A DNA stretch of 64,000 bases. Source: Nostoc sp. CHAB 5824 (GTDB lineage Bacteria > Cyanobacteriota > Cyanobacteriia > Cyanobacteriales > Nostocaceae). Below, one piece after another: positions 26,252-34,535 of this stretch. Under the pieces are notes generated by a model. The model did not search any database and was not told the origin of the DNA. It saw only the letters and a program-made list of their open reading frames with translations. The stretch lies in NCBI RefSeq assembly GCF_020829665.1, contig NZ_JAIVFT010000019.1, positions 62,001 through 126,000 of the forward strand. The letters run 5' to 3'. Made by a program: the position numbers and the translations under genes. How positions within the stretch are numbered: position 1 is the stretch's first letter; each line of letters starts with the position of its first letter.

Positions 26252-28084
26252 ATGACTATATTGAAACCATCCCCACTTGGCAAAAAAACAAATACACGTA
26301 CAGTCGGGCAGAGTTTCCAGCCGATATTTTTAATTATATTTACTCTATCAATGGTGACGGGAATCAGCGTTCGTTTGGCATATTTGCAAATTACTGAAGG
26401 AGCAAACCACCGAAAACGAGCCGAGTCAAATCGAATTCGGATGATCCCCAAACAACCAGAACGAGGCAACATTTTTGACCGCAATGGCAAACTTTTAGCC
26501 AGTACTCGCTATCCTCGCTCTGTATATTTGTGGCCGATGGCACATACTAAGCCAGCATGGTCTGTTGTGGGAGCACGTCTATCTCAAATTCTCGACGTTC
26601 CCCAAGAAGAGATGGAAAAGAAACTAGAAGAGGCAGGCGCTAACTCTTCTTCGCTCATACGGATTGCCCGTGACTTAAACGAAGCGCAAATCACAGCATT
26701 GAAGGAGTATCAAAGTGAACTTAAAGACGTAGAAATTTCTACAGAAGCCGTTCGCTACTACCCCCACGGCAAGGAATTAGCTCATGTATTAGGCTATACG
26801 CGAGAGCTAATCGCCGAGCAGTTAAAAGAAAAGAAGCAGGAAGGCTACAGATTGGGTGATGTAATTGGTCAAATGGGAGTTGAAAAAGCTTATGAGAAAA
26901 CTCTACGGGGCGAATGGGGTGGTCAGCAGGTAGAAGTGGATGGTGCAGGTCGGCCACTCCGGGTTTTGGGGGAGAAACAAGCGAAGGCTGGTAACGATTT
27001 GCACTTGACCATAGATGTAAATATGCAAAAGACAGCAGAAAAAGCTTTGGGCGATCGCGACGGTGCGATCGTGGCACTTGACCCAAAGAACGGTGCGGTT
27101 TTAGCAATGGTATCTCATCCCACCTTTGACCCAAATATTTTCTCGAAGCAGAAACTCTCCCAAAAAGATTGGGAAACTGTACAAGGTGCAGATCATCCTT
27201 TGGTTAATCGCGCCCTCAGTGCCTTTCCACCCGCTAGCACCTTCAAAATTGTTACCACCACAGCCGGACTGGAATCAGGTAAATTTTCTCCTAGCACAGT
27301 CCTGCAAACCTACGGTTCCTTAAACTTTGGCGGTACCCGATTTGGTGAATGGAATCACGCCGGATTCGGGCCATTGGGTTTTGTCGGTGCATTACAGTGG
27401 AGTAGTGATACCTTCTTCTATCAAATTGGTCGCGGAGTTGGCGGCCCAACTTTAATTGAATGGACTCGCAAGTATGGATTTGGTAAAAAAACTGGCTTTG
27501 AGTTTGCCAAGGAAGAAGCAAAAGGTTTAGTGCCAGATGAGACATGGAAGCAGAAAGCTTGGAAGATACCTTGGACTGTAGGCGACAGCATTAATATGTC
27601 AATTGGTCAAGGTGCTTTACAAACTACACCTTTACAAGTCGCCATCATGTTTGCCGTACCCGCTAATGGTGGCTACCGAGTCCAGCCGCATTTGCTTAAA
27701 GACAATGAACAAGCAAAAAGCTGGCGAGAATCTTTAAATATGAAGCCGACAACCATAAGTGTTCTCCGTCAGGGGTTACGGAAAGTAGTAGCTGAAGGTA
27801 CGGGTAAAGCTTTGAAGCAGCCAACAGTTCCCCCAGTCGCTGGTAAAAGTGGCACTGCTGAAGCGTGGAAGGGCCGTGTTAAGCAAAATCATGCTTGGTT
27901 TGGAGCCTATGCACCGGCTGAACAGCCAGAAGTTGTGATTGTGGCATTTGCTGAACATTCTGGTGGCGGTGGTGGTAGCATTGCTGCGCCGATGATCTTA
28001 CAAATTATGGAAGAATATTTTCAGCGCAAGTATCCAGGTAAGTATCAGAAACCAGCGCCTGAGAAAGCAGGAAATAACAGATGA
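26252..28084 (+). CDS. mrdA: Penicillin-binding protein 2, second of a tandem pair
   Basis: This 610-residue duplicate of the preceding gene has the same architecture. It has a membrane anchor (IFLIIFTLSMVTGISVRLAY), pedestal, and transpeptidase domain with S329 (PPASTFKIVTT), SSD (WSSDTFFYQIG) and K532 (GKSGTAEAWKG). Large blocks are identical to copy 1 (for example LRGEWGGQQVEVDGAGRP), while the C-terminal tail and the region before SSD (FVGALQWSSD versus FPRAMAMSSD) differ. Both keep all catalytic residues, so both are probably active. The 217-bp spacer contains an AGGGGAGCAGGGGGAG-type dispersed repeat. Confidence 0.93.
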   Translation: MTILKPSPLGKKTNTRTVGQSFQPIFLIIFTLSMVTGISVRLAYLQITEGANHRKRAESNRIRMIPKQPERGNIFDRNGKLLASTRYPRSVYLWPMAHTKPAWSVVGARLSQILDVPQEEMEKKLEEAGANSSSLIRIARDLNEAQITALKEYQSELKDVEISTEAVRYYPHGKELAHVLGYTRELIAEQLKEKKQEGYRLGDVIGQMGVEKAYEKTLRGEWGGQQVEVDGAGRPLRVLGEKQAKAGNDLHLTIDVNMQKTAEKALGDRDGAIVALDPKNGAVLAMVSHPTFDPNIFSKQKLSQKDWETVQGADHPLVNRALSAFPPASTFKIVTTTAGLESGKFSPSTVLQTYGSLNFGGTRFGEWNHAGFGPLGFVGALQWSSDTFFYQIGRGVGGPTLIEWTRKYGFGKKTGFEFAKEEAKGLVPDETWKQKAWKIPWTVGDSINMSIGQGALQTTPLQVAIMFAVPANGGYRVQPHLLKDNEQAKSWRESLNMKPTTISVLRQGLRKVVAEGTGKALKQPTVPPVAGKSGTAEAWKGRVKQNHAWFGAYAPAEQPEVVIVAFAEHSGGGGGSIAAPMILQIMEEYFQRKYPGKYQKPAPEKAGNNR

Positions 28085-28145
28085 AATTGGGCATGGGGCA
28101 TTGATTATTCACCTGTGCCCCTTATCTCCCCATTACCAAACAAAA

Positions 28146-29207
28146 ATGAAGATTGACGACTATATTCGAGCCGTAATGACTAAAAACCAGATTCCGGGGC
28201 TTTCTGTTGCAGTAGTGCAGGAAGGTGAACCTGTTTTAGTTAAGGGCTATGGACTGGCAAATGTTGAACACTCTGTTCCAACTACTGAACACACAGTTTA
28301 TGAAATTGCGTCTGTCGGTAAAACTTTCACCGCTACAGTCATAATGATGCTGGTGGAAGAAGGGGTAATTTCGCTAGATAATGCGATGCCTGCGGCGGTA
28401 AACTACGCAGATTATCTCGATTATCTACCCCTAACGTGGCAAAATGTCACAATCGGGCATATTCTGTCTCATCAGTCTGGAATTCCTAGTTATACCGATG
28501 CCCCAAACTACTGGGAAATTACCCATCTTAATTTATCGAAATCTGAAATTTTGGCTCTAGTTACTCATCTACCCCTCAAGTTCCAATCGGGTGAGTTTAG
28601 CGCCTATGACAACACAGGCTACTATCTATTGGGTTTGCTCCTAGAAAAGGTAACTGGACAATCTTATGGAGATTTGTTGCAAGAGCGCATTTTTGCTCCT
28701 TTGGGAATGAATGCAACTGTGATGAATAATCCCAGCGACATAGTGCTGCACCGAGCTGCTGGCTATCGTTTGCTAAACAGCAAGCTTGTTAACAAACCTT
28801 ATTACAGTCCCTCAGTTACCTATTCTGCTGGAGGTCAACTTTCCAGTGTGGAAGATATGGTGAAGTGGGAACAGGCGCTTTATAGTGCAACTCTGCTAAA
28901 GCAATCAACCCTTGATAAAATGTGGACTCCTCATTTTCCCAATCAGGGCGATGATTGGGAAAAGTTGAGATATGTTGCAGGTTTAGGTTGGTGGGTATTG
29001 AATTATGGCGATCGCCGAGTAGTTGGTCATAATGGTTCGATACTAGGATTCGCAAGTAACATTACCCGCTTTATTGATGACAAAATTACCGTGATTTTAC
29101 TTTGCAATCTAGATAAAATTTCCCGACCAGATGCGATCGCTAAGGACATCGCTGAATATTATTGTCCAGCCCTTAAGGAAGTGGTTCTTCAGCCTCCGTT
29201 AGGATAA
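28146..29207 (+). CDS. Serine beta-lactamase-fold hydrolase (class C / D-Ala carboxypeptidase-like)
   Basis: The 353-residue protein has the penicillin-recognising triad. S56-x-x-K59 lies in EIASVGKTFTA, the Tyr motif is AYDNTGYYLLG near residue 155, and the third motif is VVGHNGSILGF near 295. Such proteins are D,D-peptidases, esterases or beta-lactamases. There is no signal peptide with the chosen start ATG 28146 (MKIDDYIRAVM), so it may act in the cytoplasm. The frame extends to TTG 28101, but that extension is repeat-like filler. It follows the PBP2 pair by 61 bp on the same strand, which suggests a wall-related role, but the substrate is unknown. Confidence 0.87.
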   Translation: MKIDDYIRAVMTKNQIPGLSVAVVQEGEPVLVKGYGLANVEHSVPTTEHTVYEIASVGKTFTATVIMMLVEEGVISLDNAMPAAVNYADYLDYLPLTWQNVTIGHILSHQSGIPSYTDAPNYWEITHLNLSKSEILALVTHLPLKFQSGEFSAYDNTGYYLLGLLLEKVTGQSYGDLLQERIFAPLGMNATVMNNPSDIVLHRAAGYRLLNSKLVNKPYYSPSVTYSAGGQLSSVEDMVKWEQALYSATLLKQSTLDKMWTPHFPNQGDDWEKLRYVAGLGWWVLNYGDRRVVGHNGSILGFASNITRFIDDKITVILLCNLDKISRPDAIAKDIAEYYCPALKEVVLQPPLG

Positions 29208-29254
29208 GTAGCAAAAGATAGGGAAAGAGAGGTAAAACCAATGACTCCTGTCTC

Positions 29255-30055
29255 CTATGGCGATATCTGAGTAGGTTTCAAATTTCTGGCTTTGTAGAAC
29301 ATTTCTAAACTATTGCGATCGCCTACAAAACGCCAGTGCCAAGGCTCATAACTCACACCTTGAACATTATTTTTAGGAAATGACATTTCAAAGCTGAAAC
29401 GCGCTGCATTTGCTTGCAGCCAGCGATAAGCCTTGGTATTGTCAAAGTTAGTTTGGAGATTAGTTACTGGTACTGCTCCGTCTCCAACATCCACAGCATA
29501 ACCTGTGTGATGTTCGCTATGACCAGGAGGAGCGCTGAGGGCAGCTCGTTCTATTGGTGTTTGATTTCGCTGGGCACCAACACCAAAAAATAATGGCTCC
29601 TGATCTTTGACTGAGCGAAAGCCAGAAATTGGTACTAAAATTACACCTGCACTCCGGGCTGTTACTACCATCTCCTCAAATTTTTGGGCAGCAGATTTTC
29701 GCATTCTAATGCCCCTATTTGCGGAGATGGTTACTAGTTCTGACTCAGGGGCTTCTGGGTATGCCAGATGCCCTAACAAAGTATTGACATTACTAGATTC
29801 TGTAGTTGGTGTAGGTGCAGAACTAGTGACCGAGGGTTGAGAATCGGCAGTTTTTTTGGGTGCAGTGACGAAAAACAAAAAACCGCTAATTAAAGCCAGC
29901 AAGGCAAATCCCGTTACTCCCCCAATCAACACAATTCGGGGTTGCAACCAAAATTTAGGTGTTGCATCAGGGGTATCGCGTACAGCCACTGGAATATCAT
30001 CACCAAGGTCATTCGATGAGTTTTGCGGTCTTCCAGAAAACCCTGCCTTATTCAA
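29255..30055 (-). CDS. VanY/LdcB-type D-alanyl-D-alanine carboxypeptidase (peptidase M15B)
   Basis: This zinc carboxypeptidase trims the terminal D-Ala from peptidoglycan stem peptides. The catalytic domain carries VPISGFRSVKDQ, the zinc motif PGHSEHHTGYAVDVGD (HxxxxxxD) and the second zinc His in YEPWHWRFVGD. An N-terminal cytoplasmic tail and one membrane anchor (about residues 38-60, IGGVTGFALLALISGFLFFV) place the domain in the periplasm after a Ser/Thr-rich linker. The start is TTG 30055, because AGGAG lies seven bases upstream; the frame is open to GTG 30100, which lacks a ribosome-binding site. Together with the PBP2 pair it forms a cell-wall block. Confidence 0.92.
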   Translation of the reverse strand: MNKAGFSGRPQNSSNDLGDDIPVAVRDTPDATPKFWLQPRIVLIGGVTGFALLALISGFLFFVTAPKKTADSQPSVTSSAPTPTTESSNVNTLLGHLAYPEAPESELVTISANRGIRMRKSAAQKFEEMVVTARSAGVILVPISGFRSVKDQEPLFFGVGAQRNQTPIERAALSAPPGHSEHHTGYAVDVGDGAVPVTNLQTNFDNTKAYRWLQANAARFSFEMSFPKNNVQGVSYEPWHWRFVGDRNSLEMFYKARNLKPTQISP

Positions 30056-30157
30056 GGGTAAACTCCTGTTTTTGTGGGATAGCCATAACAGATTTTGCAC
30101 TGGACAAAAGTAAACGTAACAGGTAGCATTTTACATCTGTGGTTTTTAGGCGCAATC

Positions 30158-31066
30158 TTGATAAACCTTTTAGAACTATACGTCAAGCTGGGAGGATTAG
30201 TCCTGGTAGGTTTTATTCTGGGACGGAAACTACCTGTAACAGTTCCTACACGTTTGGGACAGTTCCTTTTTTGGGTGGGAGTACCCATAAGCATAGTATC
30301 GTTTTTGCGTCAATCTAGTTTATCAGGGCAAATTTGGATTGCACCTGTAATTGCTTATCTAGCCATTTTACTAGGAGCATTTTTAGCTTGGTTGGCGATT
30401 AAAGCACAAGCCTATTTTAGAAATACTGTCCCCCAAGCACCAACTCAGGCTAGCTTGATATTAGCGGCAACGCTGGGTAATACAGGTTATCTTGGCTTTC
30501 CCATCACCTTAGCAATACTAGGCAAGGAATACTTTGCTTGGGCGTTATTTTATGATTTGCTAGGTTCATTCCCAGGAATTTATGGCTTGGGTGTTCTACT
30601 AGCAGCCCGTTTTGGCGGCGGTGTCCAGAATCGTTGGCAGATTATTAAGGCCATCTTAATTAATCCTGCCCTATGGAGTTTCGGATTTGGCTTGCTGGTT
30701 CGAGAAGCGACAATTCCCACAGTAGTAGAATTCTGCTTGGATAAATTTGCTTGGAGTAGTGTAGCTTTATCTCTGGTGTTAATAGGAATGCGACTAGGGC
30801 TGCTCAAATCTTGGCGTAGCCTACCACAAGCAGGGATGAGTTTGGGAATCAAAATGCTGTTAGTTCCCTTGATATTGGGCAGCATCTTACCACTGTTTGG
30901 ATTAACTGGTTCTACAGCAAAGGTAATTGTCTTACAAATGGCCATGCCTCCAGCTTTTGGCACACTGGTAATTGCTGAGACATTCAATCTCGATCGCGAT
31001 CTGGCAGTTACTGCCTTAGCTGCTGGGGCTATAATATTGCTGGTTACTCTCCCAGTTTGGCTGTGA
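30158..31066 (+). CDS. AEC (auxin efflux carrier/malate permease) family transporter
   Basis: This is a secondary transporter with about ten hydrophobic helices in the AEC layout. Typical stretches are LVLVGFILGRKLPVTVPTRL at the N-terminus, SLILAATLGNTGYLGFPITL (the conserved N-T-G-Y-L-G-F-P crossover) near residue 110, and LQMAMPPAFGTLVIAETFNL in the second half. Substrates in the family include malate, malonate and auxin-like acids; none can be assigned. The longest frame begins at TTG 30095, overlapping the divergent carboxypeptidase's longest frame. TTG 30158 (LINLLELYVKLGG) matches the usual family start better, but neither has a strong ribosome-binding site. Confidence 0.82.
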   Translation: MINLLELYVKLGGLVLVGFILGRKLPVTVPTRLGQFLFWVGVPISIVSFLRQSSLSGQIWIAPVIAYLAILLGAFLAWLAIKAQAYFRNTVPQAPTQASLILAATLGNTGYLGFPITLAILGKEYFAWALFYDLLGSFPGIYGLGVLLAARFGGGVQNRWQIIKAILINPALWSFGFGLLVREATIPTVVEFCLDKFAWSSVALSLVLIGMRLGLLKSWRSLPQAGMSLGIKMLLVPLILGSILPLFGLTGSTAKVIVLQMAMPPAFGTLVIAETFNLDRDLAVTALAAGAIILLVTLPVWL

Positions 31067-31100
31067 CTATTTATGATTATCACAAAGCGATACCTTTGGT

Positions 31101-31145
31101 GAGCTTCTCTACGAGACGCTTCTCTCGGAGAGGCTCCGCGAACGC
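31101..31145. repeat. Dispersed palindromic repeat (CTTCTCTACGAGA type)
   Basis: Two nested palindromes, GCTTCTCTACGAGACGC and TTCTCTCGGAGAGGCTCCGC, lie between the AEC carrier and tsaB, where the two genes converge. A relative is at 11026-11057. It may form hairpins at the ends of both transcripts. Confidence 0.65.
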
Positions 31146-31191
31146 TAGGGCAGAAGTTTTCGGTCTACTGAATTTGTAAAGTGCGTAAGTT

Positions 31192-31851
31192 TTATGCATC
31201 CTGTACTGGATGCTGCCCGTAATATGGTAAAGCCTCTGACCAATTAGGACACTTGCCCTCTTGCCAATCAAGATTAGCTAGTTCCAAAATACTCGTCACC
31301 GTCGCTGCTAACCCAGATTGGGCTTGAATTAGCTGATAATTAGTGTTCCAATTCGCTAAAGTTTCCTGCCATGCTTCTGGTGTCAACACTCTATCTGGCA
31401 AACACACTTTTAGTTTAGAAGTATCTGGCTCAAACTGATAAATAGCAGCAAAAATTTGACCTCGTTGGGCTGGCATTTCCACAGCAATAGTTTTTGGATT
31501 TTGACTTTTGCTGGCTTCTGACCAAGCTACCGCAGCCAAAGTTGAAATCGCAAATATAGGAATATCTAACTGTTGCCCTAAAGTCCGAGCAGTGACAACG
31601 CCAATCCGAGTTCCAGTAAAGCCGCCGGGGCCTTTCGCGACTGCGAGAAAGGACAAATCTGCCCAAGTTTGCGGTTTGATAAATTCAATTAAATATTGAT
31701 GTACCAAGCTGGATAAATCACGCCCTAAATTCCAAACTTGAGAGCGAGTATCGCCTGCAAAATTACTAATTGATAAACCTAACTCGGGAGTGGTAGTGTG
31801 TAGTGATAAAGCGTATTTTGTTGCTGTGAGATGTTTTAGTTCTGTGGTCAA
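31192..31851 (-). CDS. tsaB: tRNA N6-threonylcarbamoyladenosine (t6A37) synthesis protein TsaB
   Basis: TsaB is the non-catalytic partner of TsaD in forming threonylcarbamoyl-adenosine at position 37 of ANN-decoding tRNAs. The 219-residue ASKHA-fold protein has the characteristic AVAKGPGGFTGTRIGVVTAR near residue 70, followed by GQQLDIPIFAISTLAAVAW. It lacks the metal-binding His pair of TsaD, as TsaB should. The chosen start at 31851 gives MTTELKHLTATKYALSLHTT. It stands alone on the minus strand. Confidence 0.92.
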   Translation of the reverse strand: MTTELKHLTATKYALSLHTTTPELGLSISNFAGDTRSQVWNLGRDLSSLVHQYLIEFIKPQTWADLSFLAVAKGPGGFTGTRIGVVTARTLGQQLDIPIFAISTLAAVAWSEASKSQNPKTIAVEMPAQRGQIFAAIYQFEPDTSKLKVCLPDRVLTPEAWQETLANWNTNYQLIQAQSGLAATVTSILELANLDWQEGKCPNWSEALPYYGQHPVQDA

Positions 31852-32275
31852 AGTTAATTAAAATATTGATTTTTCTTTAGTTCACTTGATATATCTATTC
31901 AAGCACATCACAGTTCTGAATTTTCAGTTTGTTTGCATTCCCTTGAGGGGAAGTGATTGAAAAACTCTACCCTTTCATAAACCTTAGTATGACTGGTTTT
32001 GAAGGGGTCATTTTCGTGGGGGGGTCTAATTTACCTGTCAGTAGGCTTAAATTCTTGACAATAAGTAACAGTACACGCTCCTTAAATGCTTACACCGCAG
32101 GCGTTTCGCGGGGTTTAACGAAAGAAAAAGGGTTTTAGCGATCGCTATACCCCCGCGAACAACCTACGTCTCAAATGTCAAGATAAATACTTTTACTCTC
32201 ACTAGGAAACTTGGGATTGAATTGTGAAGATTCTGTTATTAATCAGCCGAAGTAGAACATACTACTCTTGACTTT
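31852..32275. other. Intergenic region without a supported gene
   Basis: This 424-bp stretch between the tsaB start and the ycf34 stop contains a frame at 31953-32138 with no family features or ribosome-binding site. Short imperfect repeats such as GGCGTTTCGCGGGG and a HIP1 octamer at about 32138-32146 are the only other marks. Confidence 0.5.
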
Positions 32276-32524
32276 TCAAGTCGGCACTAATTCACCAGGA
32301 CGCAACTTCGACCACTTACCTGTTTCCCGTTTAAAACTCAGACAACCAACAACATCCCATTCCATTTCAATTACATCATCTTTAGTCCGAATGTTGACAT
32401 TGATAGAAGGTTCATTCGGATCAAAATTTGGTGTTTCAGTCAAATGAGGCTGTAGGTGCTGCCCTTCTACGGCATGATAGGTAACACATCGGTCTACATA
32501 GTGGCAGTTCACGCAAATACACAT
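32276..32524 (-). CDS. ycf34: Ycf34 family small iron-sulfur protein
   Basis: The 82-residue protein starts with the invariant MCICVNCHYVDRC, giving four closely spaced cysteines (C2, C4, C7, C13). It then shows the family's EMEWDVVGCLSFKRETGKWS. Ycf34 is conserved in cyanobacteria and red-lineage plastids and has been reported to bind an Fe-S cluster and affect photosynthetic performance; the precise function is open. The start is ATG 32524. It is divergent from the CCA-adding enzyme, with an 86-bp shared promoter region. Confidence 0.95.
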   Translation of the reverse strand: MCICVNCHYVDRCVTYHAVEGQHLQPHLTETPNFDPNEPSINVNIRTKDDVIEMEWDVVGCLSFKRETGKWSKLRPGELVPT

Positions 32525-32610
32525 AATAGAACCAACTCCAGGGGCCTTTATTGTTAATCTAACTTAAGCCCAACTGTTATTCATGAGTTGCTGGGTTGAT
32601 TTTTATTACA

Positions 32611-33933
32611 ATGCATAAATCAGTTCCTTCTACCCTAGCTCCTGAAAATTGGCCTTTTAGTTTGGAATTCTTGCCACAACCCGCTTACATGGTAGGTGGT
32701 GCTGTACGAGATGCTATCCTTGGCAGAACTCGCGAATATTTGGATCTAGATTTTGTTATACCATCTAAGGCGGTAAAGGTAGCGAGAGCGATCGCTCATC
32801 ATTACAAAGCTGGTTTTGTGTTACTCGATGCCGAACGGCAAATTGCCCGTGTGGTTTTTCCCCACGCCACAGCTGACTTTGCCCAACAGGAAGGAGATAG
32901 CTTAGAAGTTGATTTGCACAGACGGGACTTTACAGTAAATGCGATCGCTTATAATCCCCATACACAAGAAATCATCGATCCTCTGCAAGGTTATCTAGAC
33001 TTACAACAGGGCATTTTGCGGATGGTATCACCCGCGAACTTAGAAGATGACCCTTTGCGGTTAATGCGGGCTTATCGCCAAGCCGCCCAATTAGGTTTTA
33101 CTATTGAGCTAGCTACCCAAGCCGCAATTCGTTCTTTAGCATCGCATATTAGCAAAGTTGCAGCCGAACGAGTTAGGGTAGAAATTGGCTATCTGCTGGC
33201 AAATTCTCAGGGTACTCCTTGGATCACAAGTGCTTGGGAAGATGGTTTACTTGCCCCTTTCTTCAAAAACGCCACCCGTGAAAGCTTAATCAAACTAGCA
33301 GCAGTTGACGAAGCAGCTGCCTTACTCACCCAAAATTGGCAACAATTAGGGGCACAACTGCAAGAATATGTCCGCGATAGTATCAAAACCACTTGGTTAG
33401 GTATTGCCAAACTTGCTTGTCTTGTCAACCCAAATCCGGAATTAGCAGAAATAGAACTACAGGAACTAACTTATAGTCGTGCCGAAATCCGAGGTGTAAC
33501 CACTGCTCTGAAACTGTTACCGCAGCTTCAAGTAGTCGATATGTCCTTACGGGAACAATACTTGTTTTTCCATGACGCAGATATTGTGTTTCCTGCTACG
33601 GCAGTGCTAGCTGTAGCACTTGATATTTTGGTAGAGGCGATGTCTGGTGACAAGCCACTACACATAGCAGTGGAAGCCAAAGCAAAACGCTGCCTTATTT
33701 GGGCACCTTTGATCAACCGCTACCTGAACCCTGATGATCTGGTCGCTCATCCCACTCCACTAGTGAGCGGGAAGGAGTTGATTATAGCATTAGATATTCC
33801 AGCATCGCCAATTATTGGCCAACTGTTGAGAGAAATTGGCGTAGCACAAGCTGAGGGGAAAGTTTCAACAGCAACAGAGGCGATCGCTTATGCACGTCAG
33901 TTATGTAAATTACCCCACTTGCCTAGCGGCTGA
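32611..33933 (+). CDS. cca: CCA tRNA nucleotidyltransferase / poly(A) polymerase family
   Basis: This class II nucleotidyltransferase adds or repairs the 3' CCA (or its CC/A part) of tRNAs, or polyadenylates RNA. Visible are the GGAVRD loop (YMVGGAVRDAILG near residue 26), the catalytic DxD in LDLDFVIPS, the RRDFTVNAI motif C region near residue 110, and the helix LEDDPLRLMRAYRQAAQLGF that binds the incoming nucleotide. The long helical C-terminal half is diverged. The start is ATG 32611 (MHKSVPSTLAPEN); a TTG five codons earlier is less likely. Cyanobacteria often split CC- and A-adding activities, so the exact activity is not settled. Confidence 0.9.
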   Translation: MHKSVPSTLAPENWPFSLEFLPQPAYMVGGAVRDAILGRTREYLDLDFVIPSKAVKVARAIAHHYKAGFVLLDAERQIARVVFPHATADFAQQEGDSLEVDLHRRDFTVNAIAYNPHTQEIIDPLQGYLDLQQGILRMVSPANLEDDPLRLMRAYRQAAQLGFTIELATQAAIRSLASHISKVAAERVRVEIGYLLANSQGTPWITSAWEDGLLAPFFKNATRESLIKLAAVDEAAALLTQNWQQLGAQLQEYVRDSIKTTWLGIAKLACLVNPNPELAEIELQELTYSRAEIRGVTTALKLLPQLQVVDMSLREQYLFFHDADIVFPATAVLAVALDILVEAMSGDKPLHIAVEAKAKRCLIWAPLINRYLNPDDLVAHPTPLVSGKELIIALDIPASPIIGQLLREIGVAQAEGKVSTATEAIAYARQLCKLPHLPSG

Positions 33934-33963
33934 GGTGCGATCGCCTCTGTTACCCTGAGAATA

Positions 33964-34515
33964 TCAAATAACGTTAGTTGCACCAACCGCCATAACTTCA
34001 GACCATTGACTCACATGGTTGTCATCTAAGACCGCTCGGACTCGATAACCAAGCTGAATTTTATGCATCAACAAGATTAATTCACGGTTGAGAAGTCCAA
34101 GTGATTTTTGGTTTTCATTAGATGCAGCTTGTATACGAAAGCAGCGATCGCTTTGACGTTGCAATTTTGGAGACTTGCCTTCCATAAGCACCGCTTGTAG
34201 TTCGTATTCTTTAGCTTCAGGATATGGTTGCCAGCAAAGTTGCCAGTAAGTTGACCAGCGAATTAACTCTGTAGGTAATTCCTTGACCTCATCCGACAAT
34301 GTAGAAGTAAGTCCGCTGACTGGAGGTTCTACCACCTGAAGCTGATTGAAGGAGATGTCAGCATTTACAGGGTCTATAAATCCAGGTTTCCCAACATTCT
34401 GTGCGGCTATAGATGAACCGTCATCAAGACTGAGTATCAGTCCGAATATTAAAGTGAACAGCAGAATCAATCGTAGGCATTGTAATTGCACTAGCGGCAA
34501 GATTTTCAGATTCAT
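33964..34515 (-). CDS. Exported protein of unknown function, in operon with the gamma-CA-like gene
   Basis: The 183-residue product begins MNLKILPLVQLQCLRLILLF and continues with a hydrophobic signal sequence that ends near residue 40 (LSLDDGSSIAAQ). The rest is a soluble domain containing WSTYWQLCWQPYPEAKEYEL and WSEVMAVGATN near its end, a pattern seen in fibronectin-III-like folds. I do not recognise the family. The start is ATG 34515; the frame is open to 34542. It begins 20 bp after the stop of the gamma-CA-like gene, so the two are probably translated from one transcript and act together in the periplasm or outside. Confidence 0.6.
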   Translation of the reverse strand: MNLKILPLVQLQCLRLILLFTLIFGLILSLDDGSSIAAQNVGKPGFIDPVNADISFNQLQVVEPPVSGLTSTLSDEVKELPTELIRWSTYWQLCWQPYPEAKEYELQAVLMEGKSPKLQRQSDRCFRIQAASNENQKSLGLLNRELILLMHKIQLGYRVRAVLDDNHVSQWSEVMAVGATNVI

Positions 34516-34535
34516 AATTATGCAAAAGTTATTGC

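Noticed and set aside
31953..32138. Plus-strand 61-codon frame between tsaB and ycf34
   Set aside because: There is no ribosome-binding site or family pattern, and it ends in repeat-like GC-rich DNA.
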